DNA of 8,262 bases, taken from positions 1 through 8,262 of the forward strand of contig NZ_JBLKSS010000174.1 in the NCBI RefSeq assembly GCF_047607725.1. Reading direction: 5' to 3'. Positions within the stretch are counted from its first letter, which is position 1; the number at the start of each line of letters is the position of its first letter. The translations under genes were made by a program, and so were the position numbers. Of the stretch, positions 5,264 through 8,262 are shown piece after piece. Origin of the DNA: JBLKSS01 sp047607725 (GTDB lineage Bacteria > Pseudomonadota > Gammaproteobacteria > Enterobacterales > Enterobacteriaceae). The notes below the pieces were generated by a model. It was not told the origin of the DNA and made no database searches. It saw only the letters and a program-made list of their open reading frames with translations.

Positions 5264-6502
5264 ATGGTGGACAGCCGTGCTGCGGATAACGCCAATCGCG
5301 CAGCGAAAAAAGTGAAGCTTTCCCTCCTCGGACCGGCTTTTATCGCCGCGATTGGTTATATCGATCCCGGTAATTTCGCCACCAATATCCAAGCCGGCGC
5401 CAGTTTTGGCTACCGGCTGCTGTGGGTAGTGGTATGGGCCAATATCATGGCGATGCTTATTCAGCTTTTGTCCGCCAAATTGGGTATCGCCACCGGCAAG
5501 AACTTGGCTGAACATATCCGCGATCGCTTTCCTCGTCCCGCGGTCTGGGCCTATTGGGTGCAGGCGGAAATTATCGCGATGGCGACCGACCTGGCGGAAT
5601 TTATTGGCGCCGCCATCGGCTTTAAAATGCTGCTGGGGGTAACGCTGCTACAGGGCGCGATAATTACCGGCATTGTCACCTTTTTGATCTTAATGCTGCA
5701 AAATCGCGGGCAAAAACCGCTGGAAGTCGTGATAGGCGGCCTGCTGCTATTTGTCGCCGCCGCCTATATCGCCGAGTTGTTTTATTCCCGTCCGGTGTTA
5801 AGCAAATTGGGCGCCGGCATGCTATGGCCGACGCTGCCCAACGGCGAAGCGGTATTCCTGGCCGCCGGCGTGTTGGGCGCAACCATCATGCCGCACGTCA
5901 TTTATTTGCACTCCTCGCTGACCCAGAACAGTCGCGTGGGCAGCCGCGCCGAACGATACTCTTCCACTAAACTGGATGTGGCCATCGCCATGACTATCGC
6001 CGGGTTCGTCAATCTGGCGATGATGGCGACCGCGGCGGCGGCGTTCCATTTCAGCGGTCATACCGGTATCGCCGATTTGGATGAAGCCTACTTAACCCTG
6101 TCACCGTTGCTCAACCATACCGCCGCTACGGTGTTCGGTTTGAGTCTGGTCGCGGCGGGGCTGTCCTCCACGGTGGTAGGAACGATGGCCGGCCAGGTAG
6201 TGATGCAAGGGTTTGTGCATTTCCATATTCCGCTATTGGTGCGGCGAGTGATAACCATGCTGCCTTCATTCGTGGTCATCCTGCTGGGGCTTGATCCGAC
6301 GCGCATCCTAGTGATGAGCCAGGTGTTGCTCAGCTTTGGCATCGCGCTGGCGCTCGTGCCGCTGCTGGTCTTCACCGGCAACCACCAGCTGATGAACGAA
6401 TTGGTTAATAGGCCGCTCATTAACACCCTGGGCTGGCTTATCGTGGCGGTGGTCGTCACGCTGAATATCTACCTGCTGATCGGCACCGCCATGGGGCATT
6501 AG
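5264..6502 (+). CDS. mntH: Mn(2+)/divalent cation:proton symporter MntH (NRAMP family)
   Basis: This inner-membrane NRAMP transporter imports Mn2+ (and some Fe2+) with protons. It has 412 residues, the same length as E. coli MntH. The metal-binding DPGN motif is at 34-37 in the first membrane helix and the MPH motif at 209-211 in the sixth. The helix containing QAEIIAMATDLAEF is also conserved. The start is taken as the ATG at 5264, which has AAGGG eight bases upstream and gives the E. coli length. An in-frame TTG at 5246 is less likely. The stop is TAG, with the convergent aldo/keto reductase pseudogene ending one base later. Upstream MntR and Fur boxes point to repression by manganese and iron. 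Intact MntH suggests that metal supply or oxidative stress in the host still matters. Confidence 0.97.
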   Translation: MVDSRAADNANRAAKKVKLSLLGPAFIAAIGYIDPGNFATNIQAGASFGYRLLWVVVWANIMAMLIQLLSAKLGIATGKNLAEHIRDRFPRPAVWAYWVQAEIIAMATDLAEFIGAAIGFKMLLGVTLLQGAIITGIVTFLILMLQNRGQKPLEVVIGGLLLFVAAAYIAELFYSRPVLSKLGAGMLWPTLPNGEAVFLAAGVLGATIMPHVIYLHSSLTQNSRVGSRAERYSSTKLDVAIAMTIAGFVNLAMMATAAAAFHFSGHTGIADLDEAYLTLSPLLNHTAATVFGLSLVAAGLSSTVVGTMAGQVVMQGFVHFHIPLLVRRVITMLPSFVVILLGLDPTRILVMSQVLLSFGIALALVPLLVFTGNHQLMNELVNRPLINTLGWLIVAVVVTLNIYLLIGTAMGH

Positions 6503-6503
6503 A

Positions 6504-7493
6504 TCAGGCCAGGATGGCCTCGATCTCGGCCAGCTCCCGCTCGCTAAATTGCCGGTTGGACAACATGGCGACCGCATCGTCAATTTGCGCGGTTTTGCTG
6601 GCGCCAATCAGCACTGACGTTACCCGATCGCCCCGCAGCACCTACGCCAGCGCCATTTGCGCCAATTTTTGCCCTCGGGCGGCGGCCATCGCGTTGAGGC
6701 GGCGAACTTTCGCCATCTTCTCTTCGGTCAACTGCGCGCCGGAGAGAAAGACGCTCTGGCTGGCGGCGCGCGAGTCTTCTGGGATACCGTTAATATACCG
6801 ATCGGTCAGTACCCCGCCCGCCAGCGGCGAAAAGGCGATTGCGCCGACGCCGTGGCGGGCCAGACTGGATAATAATTGCGGTTCCACCCAGCGCTCGAAC
6901 ATCGAATATTTCGGCTGATGGATAAGGCAGGGCGTGCCCAGTTCACGCAAGAGATCGAATGCCCGCTCCGCCCGCGGCGCCGGGTAATTCGACAGACCGA
7001 TATACAGCGCCTTGCCCTGGCGCACCAGCAGATCCAGCGCCGTCATGGTTTTCTCCAGGGGCGTGTCCGGATCCGGCCGGTGATGATAGAAAATATCCAC
7101 ATAGTCCAGCCCCAGGCGCCGCAAACTCTGGTTCAGGCTAGCCACCAGATATTTCTTCGATCCCCCATCACCATAAGGCCCCTGCCACATGGTGTAGCCC
7201 GTCTTGGTGGAGATAATCAATTCATCGCGGTAGGGCGTAAAGTCCTCGCGCAGCAGCCGGCCAAAGTTTTCCTCCGCCTATCCCGGCGGCGGACCATAAT
7301 TATTAGCGAGATCGAAATGGGTAATGCCCCTATCGAAGGCGTGACGCAGCATTTGGCGGCTGGTGTCCAACAATGTCGCATCGCCAAAATTGTTCCAAAG
7401 CCCCAGCGAGACCGCCGGCAGCTTCAGTCCACTGTTGCCACAGCGGTGATATTCCATCGTTTCGTAACGGGACGGGCTGGCCTGATATACCAT
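6504..7493 (-). pseudogene. yghZ: Aldo/keto reductase (YghZ-like), two amber codons
   Basis: The frame encodes 329 codons similar throughout to E. coli YghZ (AKR14 group), an NADPH-dependent aldehyde reductase active on methylglyoxal. The ATG at 7491-7493 has AAGGA six bases upstream and the frame ends at TGA (6504-6506). Two in-frame TAG codons break it. One is at 7278-7280 (codon 72), right after NNYGPPPG, where E. coli has Ser. The other is at 6642-6644 (codon 284), after AQMALA, where Trp is expected. Catalytic Asp61, Tyr66, Lys97 and His138 are all still present and there is no frameshift, so decay looks recent. It ends one base from the mntH stop, convergently. It could express only fragments unless amber codons are suppressed. 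Confidence 0.88.
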
Positions 7494-7668
7494 AGAGATT
7501 CCTTACTGTTCGCCAAAATGAGAAAAAAGGCGTCAGAATGACGTGGGCTAACGGTGCGCCAGACGGTATCTTTATTGAGCGCCGGGAATAACACAAAACT
7601 TATCCACACGGGCACCCTATAAAGCCTGGGTACTCCTCACCATGGCGACGCACGCCAAAGGAAATCGG

Positions 7669-8035
7669 ATGAAAACATTTGGATTGCTAGGCGGCATGAG
7701 TTGGGAATCCACCGTGCCGTATTATCGGTTAATCAATCAGGGCGTCAGCGAGCGCCTGGGCGGATTGCACTCCGCCTCCCTGGTACTGGCGAACGTGGAT
7801 TTTGCCGACATTGCCCGCATGCAGTCCGCGGGCGCCTGGCAAGAGGCGGGAGGTACTGGCCGAGCGCGCGCAAGCGCTGCGCCAGGCCGGCGCCCAGGGC
7901 ATCGTTCTTTGCACCAATACCATGCATAAAGTGGCAGATCATATCGCGCAGCGCTGTCCGCTGCCGCTGCTGCACATTGCTGATGCCACCGCCGCCCACA
8001 TCCATCGCGCGGAGGTACGGCGGGTCGGTTTGCTC
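7669..8035 (+). pseudogene. ygeA: Asp/Glu-type amino-acid racemase (YgeA-like), frameshifted and cut by IS66
   Basis: The start MKTFGLLGGMSWEST and the later stretch IVLCTNTMHKVADHI match E. coli YgeA, a racemase of the Asp/Glu superfamily with broad amino-acid specificity. The ATG at 7669 has AAAGGA six bases upstream. An in-frame ATG at 7642 is less likely. After codon 60 (WQEA) the frame shifts near 7846-7852. The next frame reads EVLAERAQALRQAG, best explained by loss of two bases in a Gly codon. The first catalytic Cys (LCTNT) remains. Coding similarity ends at RRVGLL, where an IS66-family end begins at 8036, so the C-terminal half with the second catalytic Cys is absent from the window. 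About 122 of 230 codons are present. D-amino-acid functions linked to cell wall or signalling appear to have been lost. Confidence 0.85.
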
Positions 8036-8262
8036 GTAAGCGTACGCCCAGCGCCGTATTGACAGTTATTCAGCAGGGATGGTGAGGTTCCACGGCAGGA
8101 GCTCTTTGATTTTGTTGATGTGATGATCCGCGATAATCGCCAGCACATGGCGTAGATACGCTTCCGGCTCCACGCCGTTCAGTTTGCAACTGCCGATCAG
8201 CGTATACATCAGCGCCGCCCGGTCGCCGCCGCTATCCGAACCGAAGAACAGATAGTTCTTGC
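8036..8262 (-). mobile_element. IS66-family insertion sequence, right end, partial
   Basis: The element starts with GTAAGCG at 8036, the typical IS66-family tip, exactly where similarity of the interrupted racemase ends. It carries the 3' end of the transposase on the minus strand and continues beyond the window edge. The 8-base target duplication expected for this family cannot be checked because the far side is outside. Confidence 0.85.
8066..8262 (-). CDS. IS66 transposase (TnpC), C-terminal part
   Basis: The minus-strand frame enters from the right edge and stops at TAA (8066-8068), giving about 64 residues. It reads KNYLFFGSDSGGDRAA, then YTLIGSCKLNGVEPEAYL and KELLPWNL. This is the conserved C-terminal end of IS66 TnpC, the DDE transposase, including the GSD.GG.RAA and LNGVEPEAYL signatures. 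No stops or shifts are seen in the visible part, so the element may be fairly recent. The catalytic core lies outside the window. Confidence 0.9.
   Translation of the reverse strand, partial: KNYLFFGSDSGGDRAALMYTLIGSCKLNGVEPEAYLRHVLAIIADHHINKIKELLPWNLTIPAE

Noticed and set aside
6502..6525. Hairpin AGGCC/GGCCT flanked by GATC at the mntH/reductase convergence, as a shared terminator
   Set aside because: No T run follows on either strand and it lies inside the end of the reductase frame. It may still fold, but I cannot support a terminator call.
7642..7668. ATG at 7642 as the racemase start
   Set aside because: It adds nine residues not seen in the family and lacks a ribosome binding site, while ATG 7669 has AAAGGA six bases upstream.

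Overview
This window looks like chromosomal DNA of an enterobacterial insect symbiont of the Sodalis type, joined at its left edge to a short stretch that looks like insect DNA. Three things suggest this. The core gene order (tRNA-Val/tRNA-Lys cluster, gltX, tRNA-Ala, nupC, mntH) and the protein sequences are those of Enterobacterales. Intact housekeeping genes sit beside recently broken accessory genes and an IS66-family element, which is typical of a young host-restricted genome. The first ~140 bases encode a piece of the RNase H domain found in insect non-LTR retrotransposons. The genus is inferred from memory, not tested.

Layout. 1-206: retroelement-like reading frame, followed by AT-rich sequence to about 300. 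310-1149 (minus): secreted alpha/beta-hydrolase pseudogene, with one amber codon and its 3' end cut off at a sequence resembling an IS66 terminus. 1150-1547: regulatory region with two related palindromes and a doubtful gene remnant. 1548-1717 (minus): tRNA-Lys and tRNA-Val with a strong promoter. 1964-3373 (plus): gltX. 3500-3575 (plus): tRNA-Ala with its own promoter and terminator. 3704-4888 (minus): nupC. 4889-5263: divergent control region with MntR-like and Fur boxes. 5264-6502 (plus): mntH. 6504-7493 (minus): aldo/keto reductase pseudogene with two amber codons. 7669-8035 (plus): ygeA-like racemase pseudogene with a frameshift, then interrupted by an IS66-family element from 8036 to the window edge.

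How it works together. Retained functions are translation (GltX and three tRNAs), nucleoside uptake (NupC) and manganese uptake (MntH), all plausible needs of an intracellular symbiont. The lost functions are accessory enzymes: an esterase, an aldehyde reductase and an amino-acid racemase. The strongest oddity is the eukaryotic-looking left edge. It may be an assembly chimera, symbiont DNA inserted in a host genome, or host DNA captured next to an insertion sequence. I did not see a new multi-gene system.
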